Positions 1 through 8,262 of a stretch of 15,262 nucleotides of DNA are shown piece after piece; the stretch's first letter is position 1; every line of letters starts with the position of its first letter. Position numbers and translations under genes: made by a program. The notes beneath the pieces are model-generated. The model saw nothing but the letters and a program-made list of their open reading frames with translations, searched no databases and was not told the DNA's origin. Source of the stretch: Gardnerella kenyensis (GTDB lineage: Bacteria; Actinomycetota; Actinomycetes; Actinomycetales; Bifidobacteriaceae); the NCBI GenBank assembly GCA_003585735.1, contig NQOH01000001.1:152015-167276 (forward strand), given 5' to 3'.

Positions 1-1644
1 ACTGTAACGGTCATCAACAACACCTTTAACAGTTGCTCTACCGCAGATTGCGCCAGTTACTACTGTTGAAACAAGCGTTACGCCAATAAGCAAAGCCGTT
101 CCAGTTGCAGCAACTCTTCTAGGGTTTCGTTGCACGTTTGCGTTAGCAACCTTAGATGCAGGCCCACAAAGTGCCATAACTGCGCCAGTTGCCTTCATAG
201 CAAACGGCATCCAGAATGTTGCTGTAATAATAATTCCAATAAACACAAGCGCGCATCCAAATACTGCTCCAAGCAAAGTCATCCAAGAGTCAGAACCAGC
301 ATTAGGCGACTGCCGAGCAAGCATGCTTGCCAAAGAAGTGGCACTTAAAGCCGTAGATAAAATACCTACAACAATAAGTATCACGCCAAAAACAGCGCGA
401 ATAATGCTTGCACGCTTATCTTTAATCAAATCCATTGGTCGTAGCGCTTCCATAGGCGTTACTTTTGTAGCAGATCGAGCAGCACCCATAGATGCAAGAA
501 CTGTTACAATCGCACCAATTACTATTGGCCACACAACCGCTGGAAGTGAAACAATCAAAGGAATCTTAGACAATGGTCCAGAATTAATATTCAAGTTACT
601 AATTGCGCCCATAAATCCGATTGCACAAAGCACGCCAACAGCTGCAGAAATAACTCCAAGTATTGCAGCTTCAAGCAAAACTGCAGCATAAAGCTGGTGA
701 GATTGTGCGCCAATTACGCGCAAAAGCGCAAGAGTGCGTCTGCGTTGAGCAACCAAAACTTGGAATGTGTTTGCAATAACAAGCGAAGAAATAAGCAACG
801 CTAGAACACCAAAAGATAGCAAGAACATGGTTACAAAATTAGTGCCGTTGGACACATTTCGAACAGCTCTTACACCAACATCATGCCTAGACATAAGAGA
901 AAATTGCTCTGGAAGCAAAGCACTAATCTTAGGAGATAAATCGTTTATTTTAGATTCATCGATGCTCATATACACTTTGCTTTGCACAACTTGATCATCA
1001 AAATTCTTAAGATTGTTGAGTTTTGCACAAAAATCGTTCGTTACGCCGCCAAGATATATGCCGCGATTTGAAAATGGTATTTGAGAATGTTCTCCATCGT
1101 CAACAAGACCAACCACACGAACATCGTATGATTTTTCTTTATTTCCGCCAGTGTCATCTACTTTAACCAAAGTTATAGTATCGCCAATATTTGCATGTAT
1201 TGATTTAGCAATACTTTTAATAAGCGTAATTTCGCCTATTTTTTGCGGATCTCTACCTTCTGTTGATTTATACACAGGAAGATTTCCATACAAACCACTA
1301 GACCAAGCAATGCTCGTAACTGATTTATCACCTTTTTCTACTCTTACAAGTGCAGTCGCATCGTCACTACGAATACCGTTGACACCAGGCATCTTCGATA
1401 TTTCGTCTAAATGAAGGTCTTTATAATGAATTCCACTATTCGGAGAACTGTTAGAGCTTTTAGATGAGATTGCATAATTTGCGCTATGGAATTCTTCCGT
1501 TGCATTGCGAACCATCAAGTCGTCAACACTATTTACAAAAAGCAAAGTAGCGCTCATAAACATGCTGCCTATAAGAATTGCAATTCCAGAGGCGATTAGC
1601 ATGCGCACGCTTTTACGCATAAGTTTTAGCGCGATTTTCCACAT
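1..1644 (-). CDS. FtsX/MacB-type ABC transporter permease, partial (C-terminus beyond the left edge)
   Basis: This is the membrane subunit of an ABC exporter, partner of the ATPase encoded immediately upstream. From ATG at 1644 the frame stays open for 548 codons to the window edge. Hydrophobic segments lie near residues 15-37, 268-292, 316-345, 365-390, 413-434, 455-482 and 512-535. A polar extracytoplasmic domain of about 230 residues follows the first segment, and the FtsX core has the usual VLVAQRRRTLALLRVIGA loop at about 296-313. The motif NVQRNPRRVAATGTALLIG (503-521) is typical of the start of the second half in large actinobacterial FtsX-like permeases, so roughly 300 residues (a second extracytoplasmic domain and the last helices) are probably missing. 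A Shine-Dalgarno AGGTGG lies 10 nt before the start, and the ATPase stop codon is only 17 bp upstream, so the two genes are one operon. The substrate is unknown: peptide, lipoprotein or antimicrobial export are all possible. Confidence 0.88.
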   Translation of the reverse strand, partial: MWKIALKLMRKSVRMLIASGIAILIGSMFMSATLLFVNSVDDLMVRNATEEFHSANYAISSKSSNSSPNSGIHYKDLHLDEISKMPGVNGIRSDDATALVRVEKGDKSVTSIAWSSGLYGNLPVYKSTEGRDPQKIGEITLIKSIAKSIHANIGDTITLVKVDDTGGNKEKSYDVRVVGLVDDGEHSQIPFSNRGIYLGGVTNDFCAKLNNLKNFDDQVVQSKVYMSIDESKINDLSPKISALLPEQFSLMSRHDVGVRAVRNVSNGTNFVTMFLLSFGVLALLISSLVIANTFQVLVAQRRRTLALLRVIGAQSHQLYAAVLLEAAILGVISAAVGVLCAIGFMGAISNLNINSGPLSKIPLIVSLPAVVWPIVIGAIVTVLASMGAARSATKVTPMEALRPMDLIKDKRASIIRAVFGVILIVVGILSTALSATSLASMLARQSPNAGSDSWMTLLGAVFGCALVFIGIIITATFWMPFAMKATGAVMALCGPASKVANANVQRNPRRVAATGTALLIGVTLVSTVVTGAICGRATVKGVVDDRYS

Positions 1645-1661
1645 TCTAACTTCACCACCTT

Positions 1662-2501
1662 TTATTGCAATTGAGCAGGCTGATTATTAATACCAGTCTC
1701 ACTGCGTTCCATAAGCATTTTGCTCATGCCTTCCGCAGTAGGATTTTGCACATCTTCAACGATTTGACCATCCGCAAACACGATTGCTCGATCCGCGTAA
1801 GATGCTGCAACAGCATCATGAGTAACCATAATTACAGTTTGACCAAGCTCCGTTACAGACTTCTTCAAGAAATGCAAAACTTCTGAGCTGGAAGCAGAGT
1901 CAAGATTACCGGTAGGCTCATCCGCAAAAACTACTGAAGGCTTAGAAATTAAAGCTCGAGCAATTGCAACGCGTTGGCGCTGACCGCCAGAAAGCTCAGC
2001 AGGCCTATGCTTTAAGCGATCTTGCAAGCCAAGAGTTAAAACCAAAGTATTAAACCATTGCTTATCTGGCTTTTTGCCTGCCAAAGTAAGAGGCATAAGA
2101 ATATTTTGCTCAGCGCTGAACATTGGAAGAAGATTAAAACTTTGGAAAATAAATCCAATCATTTCGCGGCGCATAAGCGTAAGCTGCTTATCGCTCATAC
2201 CTGTAATATCTAGGCCATCTACCAAAACTTTTCCAGAATTAACGCTGTCAAGACCAGCCAAAGAGTGCATTAAAGTTGACTTTCCGGAACCAGAAGGACC
2301 CATAATTGCAGTAAACTTGCCGCGCTCAAAACTTACGCTTACATCTCGCAAAGCGTGAACAATGCCTGCACCCTTGCCAAAATCTTTAACAACATGCAAA
2401 GCTGCAACCGCTGTTTCACCAATCAAATTTTGGTTAAAATCTGCTCTAAAATCTAAATCATTTTCTTGCTCGTATGAGCTTGTCTCGTACGGACTGTTCA
2501 T
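1662..2501 (-). CDS. ABC transporter ATP-binding protein, MacB/LolD type
   Basis: This cytoplasmic ATPase of 279 residues should energise the FtsX-type permease encoded 17 bp downstream. Walker A is GPSGSGKST (68-76), the Q-loop Gln is at 120 (FIFQSFNLLP), the signature is LSGGQRQRVAIARAL (170-184), Walker B is VVFADEPTGNLD (190-201) and the switch His is at 228 (VMVTHD). The combination of DEPTGNLD with a separate FtsX permease is characteristic of the MacB/LolD/FtsE branch, whose members act as mechanotransmitters and do not usually import. An acidic, unconserved N-terminal stretch of about 30 residues precedes the nucleotide-binding domain, and about 25 polar residues follow it. The ATG at 2501 has AAGGAG five bases upstream. 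No clear promoter was found in the AT-rich DNA between 2502 and 2660, and no two-component regulator lies in the window. Confidence 0.93.
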   Translation of the reverse strand: MNSPYETSSYEQENDLDFRADFNQNLIGETAVAALHVVKDFGKGAGIVHALRDVSVSFERGKFTAIMGPSGSGKSTLMHSLAGLDSVNSGKVLVDGLDITGMSDKQLTLMRREMIGFIFQSFNLLPMFSAEQNILMPLTLAGKKPDKQWFNTLVLTLGLQDRLKHRPAELSGGQRQRVAIARALISKPSVVFADEPTGNLDSASSSEVLHFLKKSVTELGQTVIMVTHDAVAASYADRAIVFADGQIVEDVQNPTAEGMSKMLMERSETGINNQPAQLQ

Positions 2502-2663
2502 AACTGCTCCTTTTCTTAAAAAGTAGTAATCGCATAGTTATCTATTGCTAATACTTAAATTTACGGGAAAATACGGTTGGTTACTATCGTACGTAAGGCG
2601 GAAATTATTTAGAAAAAATTAGCGTCTCATCCTAAAGTATGATGCGCAAATTTAAAGAATATA

Positions 2664-2703
2664 AACAAAAAATCGGAGCGCATACAAATACGAATGCGCT
2701 CCG
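2664..2703 (-). terminator. Intrinsic terminator of metY
   Basis: A perfect 10-bp stem (CGGAGCGCAT at 2674-2683 and ATGCGCTCCG at 2694-2703) encloses a 10-nt loop. Reading the minus strand, the stem is followed by A and then six T residues. It lies about 70 bp past the metY stop codon and just ahead of the ABC operon, so it should insulate the two transcription units. Confidence 0.9.
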
Positions 2704-2773
2704 AATAAAATGGTAATGGATCTTCAGGAATATTTTTAATTAATAACTTTTGCTTTACTTTCGCTTTCTCTTT

Positions 2774-4096
2774 TTAAGCAAGACCTGCTTTACGAACCGC
2801 GTCAAATCCGCGCTGCAAATCGGCAAGAATATCGTCAATATGTTCAGTTCCAATAGACAAGCGAATAGTTCCCTCATGAATGCCTTGATCTTCCAATTCT
2901 TCAGGAGTTTCCTGAGAGTGCGTAGTGGATGCAGGATGAATAACCAACGATTTTACGTCAGCAACATTTGCAAGAAGTGAGAAAAGCTGCAAATTGTCAA
3001 TAAATACGCGAGCTGCATCCCTTCCACCTTTAATATCAAACGTGAAAATAGAGCCGCCGCCGTTCGGGAAGTAACGCTTATAAAGCTCATGATCAGAACG
3101 ACCTTCAATAGAAGGATGGCTCACAGATTCAACTTCTGGCACAGTTTGCAAATATTTCACAACCTTCAACGCGTTTTCAACGTGACGTTCAACTCGCAAG
3201 CTCAAAGTTTCCGTGCCTTGCAAAAGCAAGAACGCAGCAAACGGGCTAATGCAAGCGCCAGTATCGCGCAAAATAATCGCACGAATACGAGTCACAAAAG
3301 CCACAGATTCTAAAGCATCATAGAAGTTCAAACCATGATAGCTAGGGTCAGCTTCCGTAAGAGTTGGGAATTTTCCAGGAACTTTAGCCCAATCAAAATT
3401 GCCGCCTTCAACAATAATTCCGCCAAGAGTTGTGCCATGGCCGCCAATAAACTTCGTAGCAGACTCAACTACAATATCTGCACCATGCTCAAGCGGACGG
3501 AAAAGGTATGCAGTTGCAAAAGTGTTGTCAACAAAAACAGGAAGATTATGACGATGCGCAATTTCGGCAATAGCTTCAAAATCAGGCAAATCAGCATTAG
3601 GATTACCAAAAGTTTCAAAATAAACTAACTTCGTATTTGGCTGAATTGCATCCTCGAAGTTTTGAGGATTCTTAGGATCCACAAAAGTAGTTGTTACACC
3701 ATCTCTAGGAAGAGTATGACGAAGCAGGTTATAAGTGCCACCGTACACATTCTTTGAAGAAACAATATGGTCGCCCTGCTGCGTAATATTGCGAACTGCA
3801 TAATCAACAGCGGCCGCTCCAGAAGCAACAGCCAAAGCAGCAGTACCACCTTCAAGAGCCGCAATTCTGCGCTCAAAAACGTCTTGAGTAGAATTCGTTA
3901 AACGGCCATAAATATTTCCAGCGTCGCGCAAATCAAAACGAGCTGCAGCATGATCAAAATCGTGGAACACGTAGCTTGTTGTTTGATAAATTGGCACTGC
4001 GCGAGAATCAGTTGCAGGATCCGCCTGCTCCTGACCAACGTGCAATTGCAAGGTTTCAAAATGATACTTTCCTTGTGTTTCTTCAGTAGCGCTCAT
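2774..4096 (-). CDS. metY: O-acetylhomoserine sulfhydrylase (O-acetylhomoserine aminocarboxypropyltransferase)
   Basis: This PLP enzyme of the Cys/Met-metabolism family joins sulfide (or methanethiol) to O-acetyl-L-homoserine, giving homocysteine (or methionine) in the cytoplasm. The length of 440 residues fits MetY, which is longer than the roughly 390-residue MetB/MetC enzymes. Landmarks are the phosphate-binding Tyr and Arg in NIYGRLTNST (61-70), ASGAAAVDYAV (91-101), the ring-binding Asp190 in FVDNTFATAY, the PLP lysine Lys215 in ESATKFIGGHGTTLGG, and the carboxylate-binding C-terminal region SLVIHPASTTHSQ (383-395), characteristic of the family. The ATG at 4096 has AGGAGG six bases upstream. 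The gene stands alone with a strong terminator downstream. A close paralogue such as cystathionine gamma-synthase is less likely given the length and the long VNVADVKS-type C-terminus; sulfide versus methanethiol use cannot be told from sequence. Confidence 0.93.
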   Translation of the reverse strand: MSATEETQGKYHFETLQLHVGQEQADPATDSRAVPIYQTTSYVFHDFDHAAARFDLRDAGNIYGRLTNSTQDVFERRIAALEGGTAALAVASGAAAVDYAVRNITQQGDHIVSSKNVYGGTYNLLRHTLPRDGVTTTFVDPKNPQNFEDAIQPNTKLVYFETFGNPNADLPDFEAIAEIAHRHNLPVFVDNTFATAYLFRPLEHGADIVVESATKFIGGHGTTLGGIIVEGGNFDWAKVPGKFPTLTEADPSYHGLNFYDALESVAFVTRIRAIILRDTGACISPFAAFLLLQGTETLSLRVERHVENALKVVKYLQTVPEVESVSHPSIEGRSDHELYKRYFPNGGGSIFTFDIKGGRDAARVFIDNLQLFSLLANVADVKSLVIHPASTTHSQETPEELEDQGIHEGTIRLSIGTEHIDDILADLQRGFDAVRKAGLA

Positions 4097-4406
4097 AATA
4101 CCCCTCCTGTTAGGCGACTGTGTTTTATTTTTGCAAAGTAGATAGTTTTATTAATTTATTTCGTTTTTACTTTCTGCTTTGCTTTTGCAAGTGATAACGA
4201 CAATATGACAGTTGAGAACATTCGTACATACCCCAAGTTATCAGAATTAGCTATAACGAATTAACAATTTGCATAAAATAGGGAAATTTTTAATATAAAA
4301 ACTTTGCAAATACAAGAAATTACGTAAGCAACACGCCGAACCTAGCTTTTATCCACAATGCTCAAAAAAGCTAGATTGCATTTTAATAACATCAGAAAAT
4401 AGCAAC
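4097..4406. other. Divergent intergenic region metY / yraN (310 bp)
   Basis: This AT-rich spacer separates the divergently transcribed metY and yraN-yifB-dprA units, so it must hold promoters for both. No convincing -35/-10 pair was found on either strand by eye. A 9-bp sequence TTTGCAAAG (4130-4138) recurs as its exact inverse CTTTGCAAA (4302-4310), near the two ends of the spacer. A hairpin with a DnaA-box-like loop occupies 4342-4374 and is listed separately. No open reading frame, RNA gene or recognised riboswitch was seen. Confidence 0.5.
4342..4374 (+). promoter_or_regulatory. Hairpin with a perfect DnaA-box sequence in its loop, ahead of yraN
   Basis: CTAGCTTTT (4342-4350) and AAAAGCTAG (4366-4374) form a perfect 9-bp inverted repeat with a 15-nt loop. 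The 9-mer TTATCCACA (4349-4357), identical to the classical DnaA box, runs from the end of the left arm into the loop. The element ends 32 bp before the yraN start codon. No T-run follows it on either strand, so it is not an ordinary terminator. DnaA control of the operon, an RNA leader structure, or chance are all possible. Confidence 0.35.
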
Positions 4407-4955
4407 ATGATTACACAAAAACACATTATTGATGATGAAATTATCTCGCTTGACGAGATTGACGACGCTGAGACCGCTCAAGTATTTTTGCAAGAAAAAC
4501 TTGAACAAGTATCCAACGAGCTTCAAGATGATTCTCTTGAAAGTAAAGAGTTGGGAAAACTGGGCGAAAAATACACCGCTTTGCGACTTATGCAAAAAGG
4601 GTGGCATGTTATTGACCGAAACTGGCATTGCCGCAATGGAGAGCTTGATTTAGTTATGGTTACTCCAGAACAGAAATTAGTATTCGTGGAAGTAAAAACT
4701 CGACGAAGCGTACGTTGTGGCACTCCGCTTGAAGCAATTACTAAAGAAAAACGCAGCAAATTGCGAACTGCCGGCATGAAGTGGCTAGAAGAATTTGGCA
4801 GCGACATACCTCATTACCGTATTCGATTTGACGCTGTATCAATTCTTGTTATTAACAAATACACTTACCCAGATTCTGCGTACGAATTGCAAGCTTTGGA
4901 AGAAATTGAAGATAATTCACCAATCCAATTCACTCATGTTCAAGGAGCCTTCTAA
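4407..4955 (+). CDS. yraN: YraN/UPF0102 family putative endonuclease-fold protein
   Basis: This is a member of the YraN family, small proteins with a PD-(D/E)XK restriction-endonuclease-like fold whose cellular role is not settled. The core spans about residues 49-150: LGKLGEKYTALRLMQKGW (49-66), NGELDLV (77-83, with Asp81), and FVEVKTRRS (93-101, with Glu95 and Lys97), the three putative catalytic residues. The usual family length is about 110-130; here an acidic stretch of about 48 residues (1-48) precedes the core and a tail of about 30 follows it. The ATG at 4407 lacks a good Shine-Dalgarno sequence, so a later non-ATG start is possible, although no Met occurs before the conserved core. 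The stop codon TAA overlaps the ATG of yifB by one base (TAATG), so translation is coupled. Position next to yifB and dprA is common in bacteria and suggests a DNA-processing role. Confidence 0.88.
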   Translation: MITQKHIIDDEIISLDEIDDAETAQVFLQEKLEQVSNELQDDSLESKELGKLGEKYTALRLMQKGWHVIDRNWHCRNGELDLVMVTPEQKLVFVEVKTRRSVRCGTPLEAITKEKRSKLRTAGMKWLEEFGSDIPHYRIRFDAVSILVINKYTYPDSAYELQALEEIEDNSPIQFTHVQGAF

Positions 4956-6598
4956 TGCATATTGGAAACGCAACATCAATAGGGCTTATTGGTCTTAAAG
5001 CTTTTACTATTAAGCTGCAAGCTTTTATATCTGGAAGCATGCCAAACTTTTCTATTATTGGCTTACCAGACACTTCATTAAGCGAAGCTAGAGAGCGCGT
5101 TAAATCAGCACATTTCGCTTTACATTGCAAATGGCCTGAAGGAAGAGTAACAGTAAACTTATCGCCTGCTTCAATGCCTAAAAGCGGATCGTCATACGAT
5201 CTTGCAATCGCCGCAAGCATATTAAGTGCAGAAAAATATATTCCACTTTCCGAGTTGGAAAACACTGTTATTTTGGGAGAACTAAACCTTGACGGCACAG
5301 TATTACCAATTCAAGGTATTCTTCCTATTGCACTTTACGCAAAAAAGAGGAATTTTAAGCGAATAATTATTCCGCAAGAAAATCTTGCTGAAGCACAACT
5401 TGTAGATGGAATTGAAGCTATTGGAATTCACCATATTTTAGATTTAGTTACGCAACTGCACGGCAGTTTAAGCGAAGAATCACTAAAGCTTATTGAAGAA
5501 GACCCTGCGTATAAGCATATGCGAGTTATTGAGCGAAATGGAAATTACAGCAACGGAGAAGAAGAACATAATTCGTCAATTCATGAAGAAAGCGCTTCCC
5601 CTTTGCAAGTTGATTCAAAATACGAAATCGGCGACATGTCGGAAGTTATTGGTCAAGAACACACAAAGTGGGCTTTAGAAGTTGCTGCAGCCGGCGGACA
5701 CCACGTGATGATGATTGGCCCTCCTGGATCTGGAAAAACAATGCTAGCTTCACGAATTCCAAGCATTATGTGCCCTCTTAACGAACAAGAACAGCTCGAA
5801 GTTGCTTCAATTCGTTCACTTTGTGGCACACTTCCCTACTATGGAATTAGCGACATACCGCCGTTTGAAGCACCTCACCATACTGCTTCTGCAGCTTCTC
5901 TTATTGGAGGCGGAACAGGAGTTGCAAAGCCTGGAATTATTACTAGAGCGCATTGCGGAGTGTTGTTTATGGATGAGGCTCCAGAATTTTCTCCTAGAGT
6001 ATTACAAACTTTAAGAGAACCTTTGGAATCTGGACACATTGCTATTTCTCGTTCAAAAGGAACAACACTTTATCCTGCAAAATTCCAACTTGTTATTGCA
6101 GCAAATCCATGCCCTTGCGGATACGCGTACGGAAATGGCGAGCGCTGCACTTGTAAAGAACGCGAAAGAGCTAGATATTTTTCACGTCTTTCTGGACCTA
6201 TTTTAGACAGGATTGACATTCAAATGGATGTGCCTCCTGTAGAGCGAATTATTATGCCAAATCCTGAGCAAAATAGCGCTCAGAATACAAGCTCAAACAC
6301 ACCTCTTACAAGCAAAATGATGCGAAATAATGTAATGGCGGCACGTCAAATTGCGCGCGATCGTTTTGCTAAACAAGGCTGGGATTGTAATGCGCAAGCA
6401 TCCGGAACTTGGCTTCGTAAATACACTTCTAAACAGGCTGTTGATCTTATTAATAAAGCATTAGAAAGGCATCAACTGAGTTTGCGCGGAGCTGATCGCG
6501 CTTTACGACTTGCATGGACTCTTTCTGACCTTTCTGGGCATTCTTCGCCAGATATGACAGACATGGCTCAAGCTATTAGTTTAAGGACAAGAATATGA
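4955..6598 (+). CDS. yifB: YifB/ComM family Mg-chelatase-like AAA+ ATPase
   Basis: The protein of 547 residues matches full-length YifB (ComM). In Vibrio and Haemophilus, ComM is a helicase promoting branch migration during recombination of transforming DNA; its role in Actinobacteria is inferred. An N-terminal Lon-like domain (about 1-170; SIIGLPDTSLSEARERVKSA at 33-52) precedes a short acidic linker (about 195-222). The AAA+ module has Walker A GPPGSGKT (255-262), Walker B VLFMDEAPEF (336-345), sensor-region ANPCPCG (383-389) and RLSGPILDRID (411-421) with a likely arginine finger at Arg419. Cys386, Cys388, Cys398 and Cys400 form the conserved cysteine cluster of the family. The ATG overlaps the yraN stop by one base, with AAGGAG at 4942-4947. 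Its own stop overlaps the dprA start (ATGA), so yraN, yifB and dprA form one coupled operon. Confidence 0.94.
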   Translation: MHIGNATSIGLIGLKAFTIKLQAFISGSMPNFSIIGLPDTSLSEARERVKSAHFALHCKWPEGRVTVNLSPASMPKSGSSYDLAIAASILSAEKYIPLSELENTVILGELNLDGTVLPIQGILPIALYAKKRNFKRIIIPQENLAEAQLVDGIEAIGIHHILDLVTQLHGSLSEESLKLIEEDPAYKHMRVIERNGNYSNGEEEHNSSIHEESASPLQVDSKYEIGDMSEVIGQEHTKWALEVAAAGGHHVMMIGPPGSGKTMLASRIPSIMCPLNEQEQLEVASIRSLCGTLPYYGISDIPPFEAPHHTASAASLIGGGTGVAKPGIITRAHCGVLFMDEAPEFSPRVLQTLREPLESGHIAISRSKGTTLYPAKFQLVIAANPCPCGYAYGNGERCTCKERERARYFSRLSGPILDRIDIQMDVPPVERIIMPNPEQNSAQNTSSNTPLTSKMMRNNVMAARQIARDRFAKQGWDCNAQASGTWLRKYTSKQAVDLINKALERHQLSLRGADRALRLAWTLSDLSGHSSPDMTDMAQAISLRTRI

Positions 6599-8211
6599 AC
6601 ACTATTAGCCAAAATAGTATCGCAAATAATGACGCAGATAGTATCGTCACAAACAGTAGCGCAAATAGTAGCGTCACAAATAAGCAGCGTGACAATTTAG
6701 TAAACTCAAACAACTCAAGCAACGAGCTTACAAATGTTGACGAAGAAACACTTTCTCGCGCCATTCTCACATTTTGTCTTGAAGGCGCAGACGCTCTTAT
6801 GTACACGCTACTTTTAGGAAGCAGTCATGCTAGCGATATTGTTACAGCGCTTAAAACTATGGTTCAGCATTTTACAGAATGCAAGTCTGATTATTTAGCA
6901 CAGCAAATGCAACTGCCTATTACATGCGAATCAGCTGATCCAGAAAATATCAATAGTACAAAAACTAAATACGCAACTAAGCGCGATACTAATCAAGAAT
7001 TAGTAGACACAATGTGGCATTGCATAAGCAAACACAAAGAAATATCAACTTTAGAAAAGTATTTTAATAAAGGATTAACAGATTGGGGTTACAAAAATAA
7101 CGACGTTAATCAATCCTTAGAACTATTGCATAAAACTATTGCAAAATGGTGCGTTAGACTAACTCACTTACCAACATGGGATAGAGATGAGTTATGCAAT
7201 TGGTTCACAGACTCAGGAAAACAGTGGATTATTGCTCCGCACAGCAAATATTGGCCAAAACAATTGCAAGATTTGGCTTACCACAGCCATTTTGCACCAC
7301 CATTATGCATATGGGGAATTGGTAACCCGAATGCACTAACACAATGCCATAATCCGCTTGCAATTGTGGGATCGAGATTTTGTACTGACTATGGAAGAGA
7401 ACTTGCATACCAGTTCGCTTACAATTGCGCAGAAAAAGGTCACACAGTTATTTCTGGAGGAGCTTATGGAATTGATGCTGCTGCACATTGGGGAGCAATC
7501 GCTGCAGCAACAGCATCCGAAGGAAACAAGCCTATTGGTAGAACTATTGCAGTTTTTGCAGGAGGACTAAACCATATGGGGCCAAGAAGCAACGAACAAC
7601 TTTTTAATCAAATTATTGAAAACGATGGAGCTTGCATTAGTGAACTATGCCCGGATACTACGCCAGTCGGACACCGTTTTCTGCTAAGAAATCGCATTAT
7701 TGCAGCACTTTCTTCAAAAGTTCTAGTTGCACAAGCACGACTTCAGTCCGGAGCTTTAAACACTGCCACATGGGCAACGGATTTAAACAGAGAACTGTAT
7801 GCAATACCAGGAGATATCACTCATCCGCATAATGCTGGATGCAATAAAATTATCCATGATTCACAAGCAATAATGGTGTGTTCTAAGCAAGATATAGACA
7901 TACTCTTCCCGCAATCTCACCATTACTTGGCTTATGCGCAACCAAATACAGTAAACGAAATCATAGAATCCCAAAATTATGACAATACCCAAAAACTAAT
8001 TCTTAAAGCTATTACAACGTGCAAACGCAAACGAGAGCTTGCAAATATCGACAGAATATACGAAATAATAAAGGATTCTTACAGTAAAGAACAATCAGAT
8101 TGCATTCCGTCAGTCGCCGAAATTTCCGGGAAAATCGCAATGCTTGAATTAGAAGGAATTATTATACGAAATAAAGAAAATTTAACAGTTTCACAGAAAA
8201 AAGTAGCGTAA
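6595..8211 (+). CDS. dprA: DNA-processing protein DprA with a long N-terminal extension
   Basis: DprA binds single-stranded DNA taken up by the cell and loads RecA onto it. The Rossmann-like DprA domain covers about residues 210-430: AIVGSR (256-261), SGGAYGIDAAAH (287-298), LLRNRIIAALS (363-373), the SGALNTA loop (385-391), AIPGD (403-407) and GCNKIIHD (415-422). A winged-helix-like C-terminus (about 466-535, with LELEGIIIR) follows. At 538 residues it is much longer than the usual 280-380. The excess lies before the Rossmann domain: an Asn/Ser-rich, repeat-containing stretch (1-48) and an unrecognised region with Cys and Trp residues (about 50-205) where a SAM-like domain may lie. The start codon overlaps the yifB stop by four bases, and AAGGAC (6583-6588) lies six bases upstream. 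No DNA-uptake machinery is present in the window, so competence itself is not shown. Confidence 0.93.
   Translation: MNTISQNSIANNDADSIVTNSSANSSVTNKQRDNLVNSNNSSNELTNVDEETLSRAILTFCLEGADALMYTLLLGSSHASDIVTALKTMVQHFTECKSDYLAQQMQLPITCESADPENINSTKTKYATKRDTNQELVDTMWHCISKHKEISTLEKYFNKGLTDWGYKNNDVNQSLELLHKTIAKWCVRLTHLPTWDRDELCNWFTDSGKQWIIAPHSKYWPKQLQDLAYHSHFAPPLCIWGIGNPNALTQCHNPLAIVGSRFCTDYGRELAYQFAYNCAEKGHTVISGGAYGIDAAAHWGAIAAATASEGNKPIGRTIAVFAGGLNHMGPRSNEQLFNQIIENDGACISELCPDTTPVGHRFLLRNRIIAALSSKVLVAQARLQSGALNTATWATDLNRELYAIPGDITHPHNAGCNKIIHDSQAIMVCSKQDIDILFPQSHHYLAYAQPNTVNEIIESQNYDNTQKLILKAITTCKRKRELANIDRIYEIIKDSYSKEQSDCIPSVAEISGKIAMLELEGIIIRNKENLTVSQKKVA
6605..6680 (+). repeat. Imperfect tandem repeat (27-bp period) in the start of dprA
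   Basis: A 22-bp segment at 6632-6653 recurs at 6659-6680 with three mismatches, a period of 27 bp (nine codons). A weaker related copy precedes it around 6611-6627. The encoded residues read roughly NSIANNDAD, SIVTNSSAN and SSVTNKQRD. Because the period is a multiple of three, copy-number change would lengthen or shorten the disordered DprA N-terminus without shifting the frame. Confidence 0.6.
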
Positions 8212-8262
8212 AATAACTCACTCAATACAGCATCAATACAATATGTGTGCGAAAATAAAAAC

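Noticed and set aside
323..1414. Plus-strand open frames over the permease gene
   Set aside because: They are antisense to a continuous 548-codon minus-strand frame with clear FtsX features and have no family resemblance or ribosome sites.
3694..3876. Leu-rich minus-strand frame that looks membrane-like
   Set aside because: It lies inside metY in another frame, and its hydrophobicity is a by-product of shifted codons.
8245..8262. GTG start giving a six-residue longer flavoprotein
   Set aside because: No ribosome-binding site precedes it, and the ATG at 8263 is closer to the conserved FAD-binding start. It is kept only as an alternative.
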